A stretch of 64,000 bases of DNA, taken from NCBI GenBank assembly GCA_019722365.1, contig JADFUC010001925.1:1178001-1242000 (forward strand), written 5' to 3'. Both the position numbers and the translations under genes were made by a program. The notes under the pieces are model-generated. The model was not told the origin of the DNA, ran no database searches, and saw only the letters and a list, made by a program, of their open reading frames with translations. Position 1 is the stretch's first letter; the number at the start of each line of letters is the position of its first letter. The DNA is from Lithospermum erythrorhizon (lineage: Eukaryota > Streptophyta > Magnoliopsida > Boraginales > Boraginaceae). Below, one piece after another: positions 12,435 to 24,900 of this stretch.

Positions 12435-13808
12435 TTAAATGATCTCTTTATAGAAGATTTTCTTGAAAGCATCCATGTACTCAGCTTGGAAACACACTGC
12501 AACAATCAGAGATCCATCTTCATCACGCCCTGGAAGAATCAAACAATCTCCATCACTTTCATGGTGTCCAGGAGCCATACAAACTTCATTCCCAAATCCA
12601 AAATTCATTCCACTTAATGGTAAACTTGTCCAGCTAGTGACTGTAACATTTGGGTTGAAATAACGAGGCCTCTCATTATTCATCATAGCATGAAGATCTT
12701 GAAACAAAGACAAATTCTCTTGATGTTTCAAGAAATCAATACAAGAATGGACATAGTTAGTATTCACACTCAGTATCGCTTCTCTTACTCGACTTGCAGC
12801 GAATCCAATCGGCCTAGAAAGTAGCTCCCCGGAGCATCCATCTGCGATCACATTAATAACCCCATTGCCGAAAAACTTTTCGGATAGTGGCGGATTCATG
12901 CGCTTTCTTGCGTCTACTGTAACACCTAAGACGGTCGATTGTGTCGGTAAATGCCCTCTAGCTTTGCAGGCAGTCCTCCATATGTGTGCTGTTACAGCCT
13001 CGTACCTAGTGTACAAACGTTGATTGATGATGCAATAAGGAAAATCTTCATTAGCTCGGTCTTTCAACAACGAAATTTCGAATTTAGATAAATTCAACAA
13101 GGCTACCCTTGTATGCCCCCCTCTCTTCTCAGCTTCATTTTTCGATTGATCAATCAATGCAGGCAAATGACTAAACTGATTGTGTTTCTCATTAAGATTA
13201 GTAGATGATGATAAACTTGGTTCTCCAAATAGGAGAATTCTTCGATCGAAACAAGGCTCCGAGGCTAGTTTTAGGCCACGAGCAAGTCTAGTCCATTCGG
13301 AAAGAAAATGCACGGCACTCTGCCCATCAGCAACAGCATGGTTGATCAATATGGCGAGACAAATTCCGCCACATCGAAATTTCGTGAGCTGCACAAGGGC
13401 TATAGGGAGTTCTTGAATTGATGTTTCAGAATAATTCAGTCGCGGTGAGAGGTTGACAAACAGAGGAGATGGGGCGAAATCTCCTAATCTATCGAGTCTT
13501 TCTTCAGTTTCGGCTTCAAGAAACTGAACCCCCTTAGCATTACAATCGAGCTCAAAACGCCATCCGTTGATTCTGCTCAAACGGCCTGCTAATGGATAGA
13601 AATGTACAAGAACTTTACTTAATGAAGTCTTGAAGGTTTTGGTTATTGGATCTTCAGGGGTGAGCCAAGCTTGTGGAGGTCTATAGAAGTAGAACGTAGG
13701 AACATGAGTAATAATGCCAGTTTGATCCAATTCTGACAAAGAGAGAATTCCACTCCATGTTGGCTTTGCAGGCTTGATCAACTCAAAGTTCTTTATGTTG
13801 ACATTCAT
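12435..13808 (-). CDS. BAHD-family acyltransferase (hydroxycinnamoyltransferase-like)
   Basis: A single-exon gene for 457 residues, the usual BAHD length. BAHD enzymes transfer an acyl group from a CoA thioester to an alcohol or amine in the cytosol. The catalytic HxxxD motif is present as HAVAD (157-161), where His is the general base, and the structural DFGWG motif is present in the altered form NFGFG (402-406). The N-terminus (FYPLAGRL at 70-77) and the C-terminal APGHHESDGDCLILPG are also family blocks. The start was placed at MNVNIKNFEL because family similarity begins there; an in-frame ATG 54 codons upstream adds unrelated residues. The C-terminal wording most resembles spermidine hydroxycinnamoyltransferases, but the substrate cannot be set from sequence alone. 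The gene lies head-to-tail with the PLA2 gene, with 767 bp between them. Confidence 0.92.
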   Translation of the reverse strand: MNVNIKNFELIKPAKPTWSGILSLSELDQTGIITHVPTFYFYRPPQAWLTPEDPITKTFKTSLSKVLVHFYPLAGRLSRINGWRFELDCNAKGVQFLEAETEERLDRLGDFAPSPLFVNLSPRLNYSETSIQELPIALVQLTKFRCGGICLAILINHAVADGQSAVHFLSEWTRLARGLKLASEPCFDRRILLFGEPSLSSSTNLNEKHNQFSHLPALIDQSKNEAEKRGGHTRVALLNLSKFEISLLKDRANEDFPYCIINQRLYTRYEAVTAHIWRTACKARGHLPTQSTVLGVTVDARKRMNPPLSEKFFGNGVINVIADGCSGELLSRPIGFAASRVREAILSVNTNYVHSCIDFLKHQENLSLFQDLHAMMNNERPRYFNPNVTVTSWTSLPLSGMNFGFGNEVCMAPGHHESDGDCLILPGRDEDGSLIVAVCFQAEYMDAFKKIFYKEII

Positions 13809-14575
13809 TTTGGGACAGAGGAAAAAAAATGTTTTATTGTTCCTCTCAAAATGATTTCTCTGATTTATCTGACGCATCTCCTGAAGCTTGAATTTAAAGT
13901 CTTGCAATTTGTGTGTATGTTGTTGCCTAATTTTATGCAAACATGAAGTGCATGAAGTGATGCAGATCATTAGAAATTACGTCTGATGTTCATATTGCAG
14001 ATCCATGAGATTATAATGAGGTGTTACAGTGTTAGTATGCATGAAAACTATTGGTATAGTATGATTAATCAATGTACCTAATTTACAATAATGTAATTAT
14101 CTAGGACTAAACTGCAACTTGATCTTATTATTTATCTTGTACCAAATTGGAAATTAACTCCCTAATATATAACCTATTTATTTAAACCCAATAGATTCTT
14201 CGAATAGCTTATAATATGGTCTTCAAGTATAACGTAGTATCTAGTTTGAGTATTTATACTCCTAATATGATTTTGTAATCAATATTACATGAATTACTAC
14301 CTAAAATAATTATAGGTAGTCTTTTAAACGATCCAATGTGAATAATTATAGGTAGTCATTCAAGTGATACAACGATTATATGCTTAATCAATATTCTTAA
14401 ATCATCCAACACAAATAATCATCGACGACACTTGATAATAATACAAATTTAATTACCAGGGAGAAATTAATATTTGAAGGGTTCTTTTCATTAGATCGAT
14501 CAGTCAATACTGACATGTGAAGGATGTGAAAAATGAATGGAAGTTCAAAGTTGGATCAATAATGTATGTGTTCCA
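13809..14575. other. Intergenic region between the BAHD and PLA2 genes
   Basis: AT-rich, no gene seen. It must hold the promoter of the BAHD gene and the 3' end of the PLA2 gene, both on the minus strand. The motif ATAATTATAGGTAGTC occurs at about 14306 and 14343, a short imperfect direct repeat. Confidence 0.5.
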
Positions 14576-16299
14576 TTAAGGTTTCCCAAGAACTTTTCCA
14601 GCTGCTATTGCTGCAGCCATAACATCTTCAATAATTTTGACAACATCTTTAACATCACATGTGTTCCCTCTAAATGTTGGTGCTCTTGATTTCTGGAAAG
14701 AATGTACGCAGTTGAGGAAGTTCTGGTTGCATGATTCACTCAAATAATCATCTGCAACATTTCAGTTTATCAAACTCATTAATACTGTACTTACCAAGTA
14801 CTTCGTTCCCTTATTAAATTACTCGATTAAATCACCATTCTCGCAGGTGGTATTGTTCAGTTTATCATCAAACTCATAAAATACATACCAAGTACTTCGT
14901 TTCCCTTATTAAATTACTAGATTAAATCACCATTCTCGCATGTGGTATTGTTCACGTTTATGAGATTGTCACTGCACGATTTTGTATACTTTAAAATTAA
15001 TAACCCCTATCGAATAGGGAGTTTAGCTCTTTATCAAGAGGTGGTCTATTATCATTGATATATTTTAATGCGACAGACGAATAATTTTCATTGTACTATA
15101 TCAAATTCCAAATATAATACTACATATAACTTGTTCAATTAGGTGATACATCAATTAAGGTGGATGAGGATTGAGAAACTGTTTTAGCTAACACTAAATG
15201 GTAGGTGCACCTTCCTTCAATATTGAAATAGAAATAATTGATGCAACTTCTCATCACCTTTATTTGGACAAGTTCATGTATGTAAGTAATGTAACGGACC
15301 TTTATTTTAGCCTTTTATCCAAACTTATATATTAGAACGTTACGTATTTTATAATCTAACATGATTACTATTGAACTATTATGATCACAAACCAAGTTTA
15401 ATTTCTCTTGTAATTTACATTCGGAAATGAATTAGTTAAAAAAAATTGATTCAACTTTAATTTGAACTAGCTAGTAGGTTTAATTATAAAAAGATTAGTA
15501 GAAAATTGAAATACCGTTTTTGTCCTTGATGCACTTATCGTGACTGAAGCAGCAAGCATCCAAACCATCGCACGGTTGCTCCCCTGGGCATCCGCTGTAT
15601 AATAGCCCACAATATTTTCCATATCTCAAGAATGGAGCAACTACATATTTACACCCATTATCATTCAATAATCACGATGCGTTTGGTATGCATGAGTGAA
15701 ATTAAATGAGATTTGATTCGAATTTTACTTAATTTGAGTTTGTTCAAACATAACGATAGTTTACACTCAAATTATCCTATTCTTATTGTTTGATTTAGTG
15801 TCTCCTGAATCTCTCATGTGTCCTACTCGTTTTTATCATGTCACATATGATCGAAATAAGTACATGTTTTGTGATTTCAAAACATAAGTCATTTGAATTG
15901 AGTCTTGATACAAGTAAAAGTATGTGTATGATTGTATAAGGTGACATGAAATGAGGCACATCGAAATAAAATAAGAAATACGTCGTATATAATTGTGTAT
16001 ACCTTTACAAAACTTGGATTCACATGTTCCACTACATCTCTTCCCCTGCAAACATTTGAGAAAAACAAAAGAACTTCACATTTATTTGATCCAAATCAAG
16101 ATAAAATGAAACTAAAGAATAAAGTATGGGACAGTGTGTTGGGAATGATATGAAATTTGTTGAACAAACTTACCAAGTCTAGGCCTCCATTTAGACTAAT
16201 TCCTACGTTGAGGGCAGTACTAGGACTAATATAAAATTGAAGGGTGAAAATAGAAATTACAAAAACTAGACCTAGCTTCGATGACCTTATTGAAGCCAT
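14576..16299 (-). CDS. PLA2-ALPHA: Secretory phospholipase A2 (plant sPLA2, alpha-like)
   Basis: Four coding exons on the minus strand: 16299-16174, 16045-16003, 15640-15515 and 14751-14576, all with GT-AG sites and consistent phase, giving 156 residues. The enzyme releases a fatty acid from the sn-2 position of phospholipids in the secretory pathway or cell wall. Residues 1-29 are a signal peptide, with the mature form probably starting at LNVGISL. The Ca2+ loop is YGKYCGLLYSGCPG (63-76) and the catalytic block is DACCFSHDKC, with His90 and Asp91. The mature part has the twelve cysteines typical of plant sPLA2. The exon pattern and C-terminus (AGKVLGKP) point to the alpha type, but beta or gamma is not excluded. 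Its third intron carries a 95-bp tandem duplication. Confidence 0.93.
14763..14955. repeat. Tandem duplication of about 95 bp in the PLA2 third intron
   Basis: Two neighbouring copies start with CAGTTTATCA at 14763 and 14858. They share long identical blocks, including CCAAGTACTTCGTT and ATCACCATTCTCGCA, and differ by a few substitutions and small indels. The array begins only about 10 bp inside the intron, next to the acceptor of exon 4 (minus strand). Confidence 0.85.
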
Positions 16300-17259
16300 C
16301 AAAGAAGAAGAAGAATATAGAGAATTGATACTGAAATTAAAGCTGAGTTGAGATGAAAAGCACAAAGTTGTAGGGAGATATGGTTGGAGAAAGTGAGAGG
16401 TGCATATGAAGCCAAGATTCTCATTTACCATGTAACTCGTCCCGTGACTTGTATCTTTTGTAATTTGTCAAAACTTCATATTTATTGCCAATGTCTATTT
16501 GTATAATTATGTAAACTTTGTTTGAAGGGACCCATATAGCCATATGCAAATTTAGAGACTAAAATATAAAGATGGTTAGACAGATCTACCAATGTATTTA
16601 AAGGTTACCAAACATGAATTATACTCAATATTTATTCGATAATTTAATAATGTGACAATTATAAGTTACATAAGATTATGTGCATTTGAATGACAAGTAG
16701 ATAACATTTACATGTTCCATATACATAATACTCTCAAAGTATATCTTTTGAATGCAATATAGTTTTCAAATAAACGAATTAAAGTTGAACAATAGTTTTT
16801 TTTTTTTCAAATTAAAATGGAAAGGCAATAACAATGATCTATAAGATTAGTATACCATAAAATGTATGGTGTGTAAATTTTATTGATATCTAAAACTAAA
16901 CATCAACTAAAATATATCGAAGAGAGTATAAAAAGCATTGCATAAATGTTAAAAAGAAAATGGGACTTTTTAATAATAATGTACATGTTGAAGCAAGAAA
17001 ATTCATCAAATAATATGATAAATCTAGAGAGAACATAATGAACAATCTATCACAATAAGTCATTATGTCAAACGATTCAATCCATACAAGCCCTTTAATT
17101 TGGCACAATCACTCATTAAAATAAATTACTCCAATTAACTTTGTATATACTACTTCCTAATATATATGTCTTCTAAATTTTCAAGAGCTTTGCAACTTGC
17201 TTGCAAGACGTCAACAATTTTGTTGATATAGAAGGCTCCTCCATATCTCATTTTGTCAT
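16300..17259. other. Intergenic region between PLA2 and HKT1
   Basis: AT-rich DNA without recognisable coding. It should hold the PLA2 promoter and the HKT1 3' untranslated region. Open frames here have no family resemblance. Confidence 0.5.
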
Positions 17260-18900
17260 TTATGATAGCTTCCATGCTTGACCTCCATTCATATTCATTT
17301 TCTTTAGTCTTCCAAATATCATGACGAGTATAAGTACTATTTTACCCCCATCCGTCCATTTTCCAGCGAAACCATACCATTTTGGAGAACAAGTTGGATC
17401 TGCTTTTAGTTGACGATCACAACTATATCCTGTAGTGAATCCCACGCCTCCATATGCACTATGATTCAACATAAAGAATTCGATAATTAAAAACGATAAA
17501 ATTATCACTAGTCATAATAATAAAACCATGCCCATCCATCTTCATAAATTTTGTATTTTTGTAAACTACATGTATAATGTAGGCTTTGCATAAGAAAATT
17601 GTGCATGTTCTGTTTTTATTTGAATGATATGGTTGATTTAGTTGAATGGACTTGTACTGATTACATGAGATGAATCTATAACAATAATGAAGAGGTATAA
17701 TAATAGGGTCGATAAAAGTTAATATTATTGCCTTTTTATTTATTAATTGCTCATTAACGCTTAAAATACAAATTATACCATTATATAATATTTCTTTTAC
17801 ATTTGGTGAATACGTACTATTTTCTAAAAATTATTTATTAATATCAATTATATAAGCTTGCTTTAATTATTACGTAACTGTACTTTCAACTTCGTTTTAA
17901 CGGGCTTGATATACATTCTAAGTGGATAAAATAATTTCGTATACTTTTTTCGAATTTTTTCAATTGTTCATCTGTGAATCGCACATTTTAATGGGATGTG
18001 GTATCATTTTTGTGATTGAAATTGAGTATCTATATTGATTAATGAACATTACTGAACCGTAACCGTTCTCGATGATATGGACCCTAATTTACTATTCGCT
18101 ACATTCCTTTTTCTAATGAATGTTTTGTGGACAGGAAGTTTTAGAAAATTCAATTTTGTATCTTATACATAATTTTCATTTATTTAGTATATAAGTCAAA
18201 ATAAGAATCAATTAAAAGATTTTTTAAAATGGAGAATATCACTCATCACTAATATATAAATAAAGTTTTGAATAATCTGGGCTTTCTTCTATTTTTTTCT
18301 ATTTTCACACTATTAATTACTAAATTACTACTTCAGTAAGTAAATTGAGGCAAAATATTATCTTTTAATTTTAATACTTCACTCTCTTAATTGATAACTC
18401 ATGAAGTTATGATAGAATTAACTATTATTAAATAATAATATATTTTATGTAGACCTATTTTTATTATTATTATAACAGCGTTAGTTAAATAATCATATTT
18501 TATGTAGAATTATTATTATTATTATTATGATTATAATATGTATTAGTTAAACAATTATATGGTTGGTGTAGAATTATTATTATATTATTATTATTTAATT
18601 TCCTACATATATGAATTTATATATTGACACCCACAAAATTTTAAATTATACCAATTTAACCAACATAAAAGCAAATAATTTGATGGTATTATATTGATGA
18701 TCAATTCGTCAATATATTTAGTCAGAGTACATCAAATTGTTAAAGTAATATGTGTATCTCTATCGACATCTCAATTTGGTATAGTTGATATATATCTTTC
18801 TTCCAATCCTGATTACAAATGTCACATTCATGGATATTTGATACAATTTGTAGCTAACAAATTAATATGTAGCATATTTTATATGCTTTTGGTAGAATTA

Positions 18901-18959
<59 letters not shown>

Positions 18960-21900
18960 TATCCATTTGAATCATAATAGATGTTAACTACTAATAATTT
19001 TAGTTTCAGTTAACAAATAATGATAAAGTCATATACGAGCATTAGGATTCCCAATAAATTATTTTCACCGGCTCCATGTACGAAATTCAAGCACACTGAA
19101 TATCCCAAACTATTTGACATAGCCATGTCATAATAAATTTTCTTCATTCTCTTCCAACTTTATACAGAATAAAATCATAAAGAAACATATGTGCTCTTAA
19201 TACCAAATTATTTTCTTAATATTGTCATTATAGATAAATGTGTCTCAAGTTAGTTGATGAATTAATCGGTAGGTCTAGAACATGCTAATATGACACGTCA
19301 TGTAAAAAAATCTTTTCTTTTCTTAGTCGAGGAAAAGAGACGTAGATGCTTAAATCAAGATTTTTCATCTAAACCACTCACTATTCGTCGCTTAATAATC
19401 ATATTTGATTGATTATTATTCTAATAATGTAATTTTGGATGTTAATATTATATTACTGTTTTACTAAAAAATATTATTATACAATTGATTGACATATATT
19501 TAAGATTATAAAACTATTATTTTTGTTGAATATGTATTAATAATAATATATTATTAATAATTTAAGTAATATTACTAATAAAAATATACTTGAAATAAAA
19601 TGTACTAGAAAATAAATAAATATTATCCACAAAGAGTAACTCGGTCGCGTTATAAATTATACTTACTCATCTAAAATATTTAATAATCAGAGTTTTATCA
19701 TAATTTTTCTATTTTATATTTAAAGAGTTATTCACGATCAAAGATTCCTTCAAAAAATAAAATATTACTCAAAAATCATATAAGTTATTTTACACAAATT
19801 TTATAATACTTCTAATTAAACATAAAAATGATCAAATAATCAAAAATCGATCGTGTGACGCCGCAGAGATCGACTTCTCCTTTGCTAGTATCTTAAAAAA
19901 TATGATAGAGGAAGTAATTAATACTAGCTATTTGGACACAGTCATTGCCTGTGCGATTATTGAATAAATATTTAAAGAAAAGTATTCATAATCTCTTTAA
20001 TTGACATGTTATTGAAGGATGGTGATGGAGAACGTGAAAAGGTGGGATTAGTTTGTAATGGTAATCAACCATGGGAAGTTAAACAAATTCATGATAGTTA
20101 TTCTCTACTTCCGCTATAGCTTATTCTCTAAAGTAGCAGATATTTGGTAATTCACAAAATATGATACGGTTTCAATCGAGCACGCTAAACTTTAGTCAGA
20201 AAGATTATATATGTAGAGTGTCCATAGAAAGAAGGAATAGAGAATACCTTATTACTTCAAATGTGATATTAAGGATACTAAAATTAACAGGATCTTCTTT
20301 CAATTTTTGTCTTTCTGTGATGCAAATGAGGATGATAAAGATGACTAGATAAGAAAGTTGAGAAAATATCATATTATGGATCATCTTGCGTTGCCTACTA
20401 TCACCCTCTTGCGAGCTATCATCATCTGTAACCGGTAAAAATGATGTATATGGTGGAAGGTACCTGTAACAAAAATTGGATCACATTCAAAATTTTATTA
20501 TTACTTGATATATATAATGTCTATATATTAGTATATATATAATTGTTAAAGTTTATGCAAATGAAATAGAAAATAATTAAAAATAGGAAATAATAATTAG
20601 CTTGATAGATGAGAACTAAAAGAAATAAAAATGAAATCCATGAATCATATAACAATGGTAAATTACATATGAAAATTAATTTACTAAATGTCGCCTCAAA
20701 ATTTAAGAATCAGGTCATGAGGATATAAAAAAGTTAAATTAATTTGATTGGATCACTTTGAAAAGTGAATTTTAATAAAGTATAATGTCATCGACCCTTC
20801 TGTTTAATCCTCACGAATCTGTCATTGGGAATAACGAATTAATACTTATAATTTTGGGAATAAATACCACCACATGCTTACATTTGGGCGCCAGCCCAGA
20901 GACTAGTTGAATCATACAAGTATGTGCTTAATTTCTTTTTTCTTTTTTGTGATTTAGAAGGAGGTTTAATCTTTCTTGACAGTAGCATGCCAACAGAATG
21001 AATTTGTGATTCTAAGAGGTCGACATGCCCCCAACCCTGGGCCCGAAGTTCTGGGTATTCAGCCTTCGTTTCACCAGGCTGGTTTTTGAGCAAATGCCAA
21101 TAAATTGGCAATCGTCAAACCGAACCCACCCGACTAACCTCCGCAAGTGATACCTACCACTATCGAACTTAACCTGACCACGCCCAGTTGTACGCGCTAA
21201 TTTCAATCATACTATATTAGTGTTTTGAGGCAACTACTATATACGTGCATGTGCTTCGACTTATATATAAAAATAATAGCAGTATAAAATACTCAATTAT
21301 TGATTTCATAATTCTCGTTGAGGGTTTAATAAGACAAACCACTCATACTAATGGCTCTCGGCGCCTTTATCCCTAATTTTACTAAAAGCCGAATCATGGA
21401 CGCCTCTTAACCTGACAAGTGGCTTAAAAGTCATTAAACCACTAATACCCAAGTGAGGGTTTAATGGATTATGAGATGATGCCTTACGCTTAAAACGACT
21501 AAGTAGTTAGCGACGCAAGGTTACAAGTACTAGCTTAATTATACGCGATTTTATCGTTATAATTATAAATGTAACATAAAATTGATAGTTTTTGTCACAC
21601 GTGGTTTCATTTATTATATTATAAAAGCTGAATATAAAATCAGAAGTAGAAAAACAAAATTATCAAATATACTTTTATATATTTTAAAGATCAATTTTTT
21701 TCAGAAAGATCGCTTCAATTTCTATGTCTTCTTTCGCATCCATAAGAGACAGATTCATGTATTATGTGATACAGATCTACGTAGTTATACTCATTATTCC
21801 TACGATGCATAATATTATAAAGGAGATGATCTTCGCCAAATTACTAAACTGCAGAAATCAGAAATCAAAAATATACTCTATATATTTTAAACTTCATTAT

Positions 21901-24900
21901 CTAAAACCTAATTGGTTAATTTAAATGTCAAAATTTCTCCATCTTTTGTCTTTTTATTTGTTAATTAACTTTATATCTTTAATGATCATCTTTATCGCTA
22001 ATTGGGCCTACCGTATTTCATTACATACTATTTTATTCTTTGCTTAATGTATTAGCTATCTTTTTCTTAGCGTACTCATTCTATTTTTCATATTTATATA
22101 CGCTTATTCACTCATACTTGTTTCAAATTAATAATTTGTCTCAACTAAAAGAATATTAAGCAAGCCAATGTTAATCCTTTGATATCTTCTCTAATAATTT
22201 TATTGTCTAAATTAAAAACTATTATGCATAGTTAAAAGAAAATAATATGAAATCATATCATTGTTCTATTTCATCCAGAATTAATTATGAACTCGCTCAA
22301 TACAAATACTGAGCTTAAGTTTTTATATATAATTTTATATATTTGTCAAAGTATTAGTCTTCAATTATGTCTTCAAATGTGAATCTTTTAGTTTTGTCTA
22401 TTATATTTGCATGGACAGATGGCTTCGACATTTTGATTTTATAGTTATCCCTTTATTATTTTCAATTTATTTTATCTTGTTAAATTCTTCTAATATTTAG
22501 TATATGAGTAAAAACAAAGAAACAATGCTTAATATAATATTTAGTGGAAATTCAATAATGTAAACTGTAATATATATCTAACTTGTATGTATATATCTAA
22601 ATTAGTATCCACATCATCAAGTTTACAAATTTAAAACAAGTGAAGTCAAATTATATAGAGTATAATGTATAAAAACTTTATATGTAATAATTGATATTAT
22701 TTGTATTATTTAATTTTAATAAAAATGAACAAATCTATCCCTAGTTTAGAAGGTGTTCTATTAATAGTTTTATAAAAGTAATAATAAAGATGAAATATGG
22801 CTAAAATATAAATTATTATAGTTTATAAATCTATTAATAATAATTTAAAGATAGCATGAAATTTTAAAAATAAAATAAAATCATTATACATCAAGTCAAG
22901 CTTTTATTATTCACTATTATTTCATATATATTATTAATAAAATATATCCAATAAGTAAAATTTATATGCTATTGACATGAAAATTAAAGCATTATTATCG
23001 GCCAAAAATAACTTTGTATGTTTCACTATAATGAATCGACGGAATGATTCTTTTTCTTAGTAGCGAACACATCCTTTTGAGTTTAAATGAATCACATGGT
23101 TTGAAACAATGACAATAATAAGTTAATAGCATTTAATGAGAAAATTCTATGTTTAATATATACCTTTATATTCCCTAATAATTATAGCTTAATAAGATTG
23201 TGACTTTTAATACGTAGATAACCTCCATTACTTAAATATTGTCAAGTTTTGAATTTCGACACTGACCTTTATAAATTTGACCTAATATTCTTTTGATGTA
23301 CAATTAATTATCATATAATTTTGCGAAATCATTTAAAGTTAAGATGTTGACGTGACGTGCAATCACGAGCATTGCTTTTTTTTATACAAATTCTTCTATT
23401 TCTTATAGAATACTAAGCAGTAATTAGCGATAATCAAAGACATTTGTATATTCACTACCTAATACATTATTATCTCATAAGACACCAGTGGATCACTAAG
23501 TAAATTAATGACCCTACATATATCTTCGAAATCTAACTAAATAAACCAATATAATTTTTTCAACCATTTAAAAATAAAAGTTATGATACCACATACTAAA
23601 TTTATCTCTAAAAGATGGTAAAATTTTCTTTTTCAATAATCAAAATTATTTAAATCTCAACCAACAAAATTTTAAAATTATGAATATTATATACGACCTT
23701 CATCTCTAAAAAGCTTTGTTTGCTTTTATTTTTCAATAGTCAAAATTATTAAAAATTTAACCACTCAAATTATGAACACATACAAAATTTATCTCTAAAA
23801 GAGCGCTCAATTTTTTTTTTCAATAATCAAAATTTTGTAAGCTCAACCAACAAAACATAAAAATTGTGAAAAGACTATACCTCCATATATCTCTAAAAAG
23901 GCTAATTGATTTTCTTTTTCAATAGTTAAAATTATTTAAAGTCAATAATCACAATTTAAAATCTATATTATTACTAAATTTCACACCCTAAAAGGTTAAT
24001 TGATTTCTTTTTAATAGTTAAATTATTTAAAAGTCAACAATCAAAATTTAAAATTATAATACTAAATTATCTATTTCAAAAATGAATCAATTTTCTGCTC
24101 AATAGTCAAAATTATTTAAAACTCAACCAACAAAACTAAAGAATTATGAAGACTGCATACCACGTCCATCTATAAAATGTTCATGAATTTTCTTTTTTAA
24201 TAGTTAAAATTATTTAATACTCAACCATCAAAATTTAAAATTTATAAATGCTAAACAGACGCCGTTTCCTAAAAGATCGCTCAATTTTATTTTTCAATAG
24301 TCTCTGTTAGTTTAAAACTCACCAACAAAATTGAGGGACTTATGATTACTATATATTTATTACCTTTATGTCCATGTTAGATTTTTCATTGCCAAATTAA
24401 TAAATTATTATTAGAGAAAGATATTCGTATTAATTTTAGTGATCAAATTAACAAACTTTATCATCATAATTTATATATTATTAAATATCATTTGAATAAA
24501 TTATAATATTTTTAGTAAATTGATCTAAAATATATTAATAATTTAAATATTTTTGATCATATATTAACAATATTTTTCATCGTATTTAACCCGTGTAATT
24601 ATTCTAACATAATACTTTGATTATTCAAGAAAAATAATGTGTCGCTTTTGTATCAAACTATGAATTTGACAAGCAGGAAATTTCATAATTTCATACCACA
24701 TACAACTCAGAATAGAAACTGCACGATAAAATAATAATTATATTTTCATGTGTAACTTATATTATGTGATTCAGATTTATAGTCTTTTATTTTAATTAAA
24801 ATTTATCAAAATAATTATACCCTTCCACAGATTTTAAATTGCTCAATCACGATAAAATTCAAGAAACTTTAAGACAACTCGTATTTTTATATATAGATAG

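Noticed and set aside
13809..13970. 54 extra N-terminal codons in frame with the BAHD gene
   Set aside because: The text is Cys/His/Lys-rich with no family resemblance; BAHD similarity starts exactly at MNVNIKNFEL.
17165..17345. A second open minus-strand frame overlapping the HKT1 last exon (reads STYTRHDIWKTKENEYEWRSS)
   Set aside because: It looked protein-like at first, but the overlapping frame matches the HKT1 C-terminus and links in phase to exon 2, so this one is a shadow.
18694..18987. Plus-strand open frame ending in a long Leu run
   Set aside because: The Leu run is the translation of the TTA microsatellite; the frame lies in HKT1 intron 2.
20878..21206. Two overlapping minus-strand open frames
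   Set aside because: No family resemblance, inside an HKT1 intron, and explained by the higher GC content of the insert.
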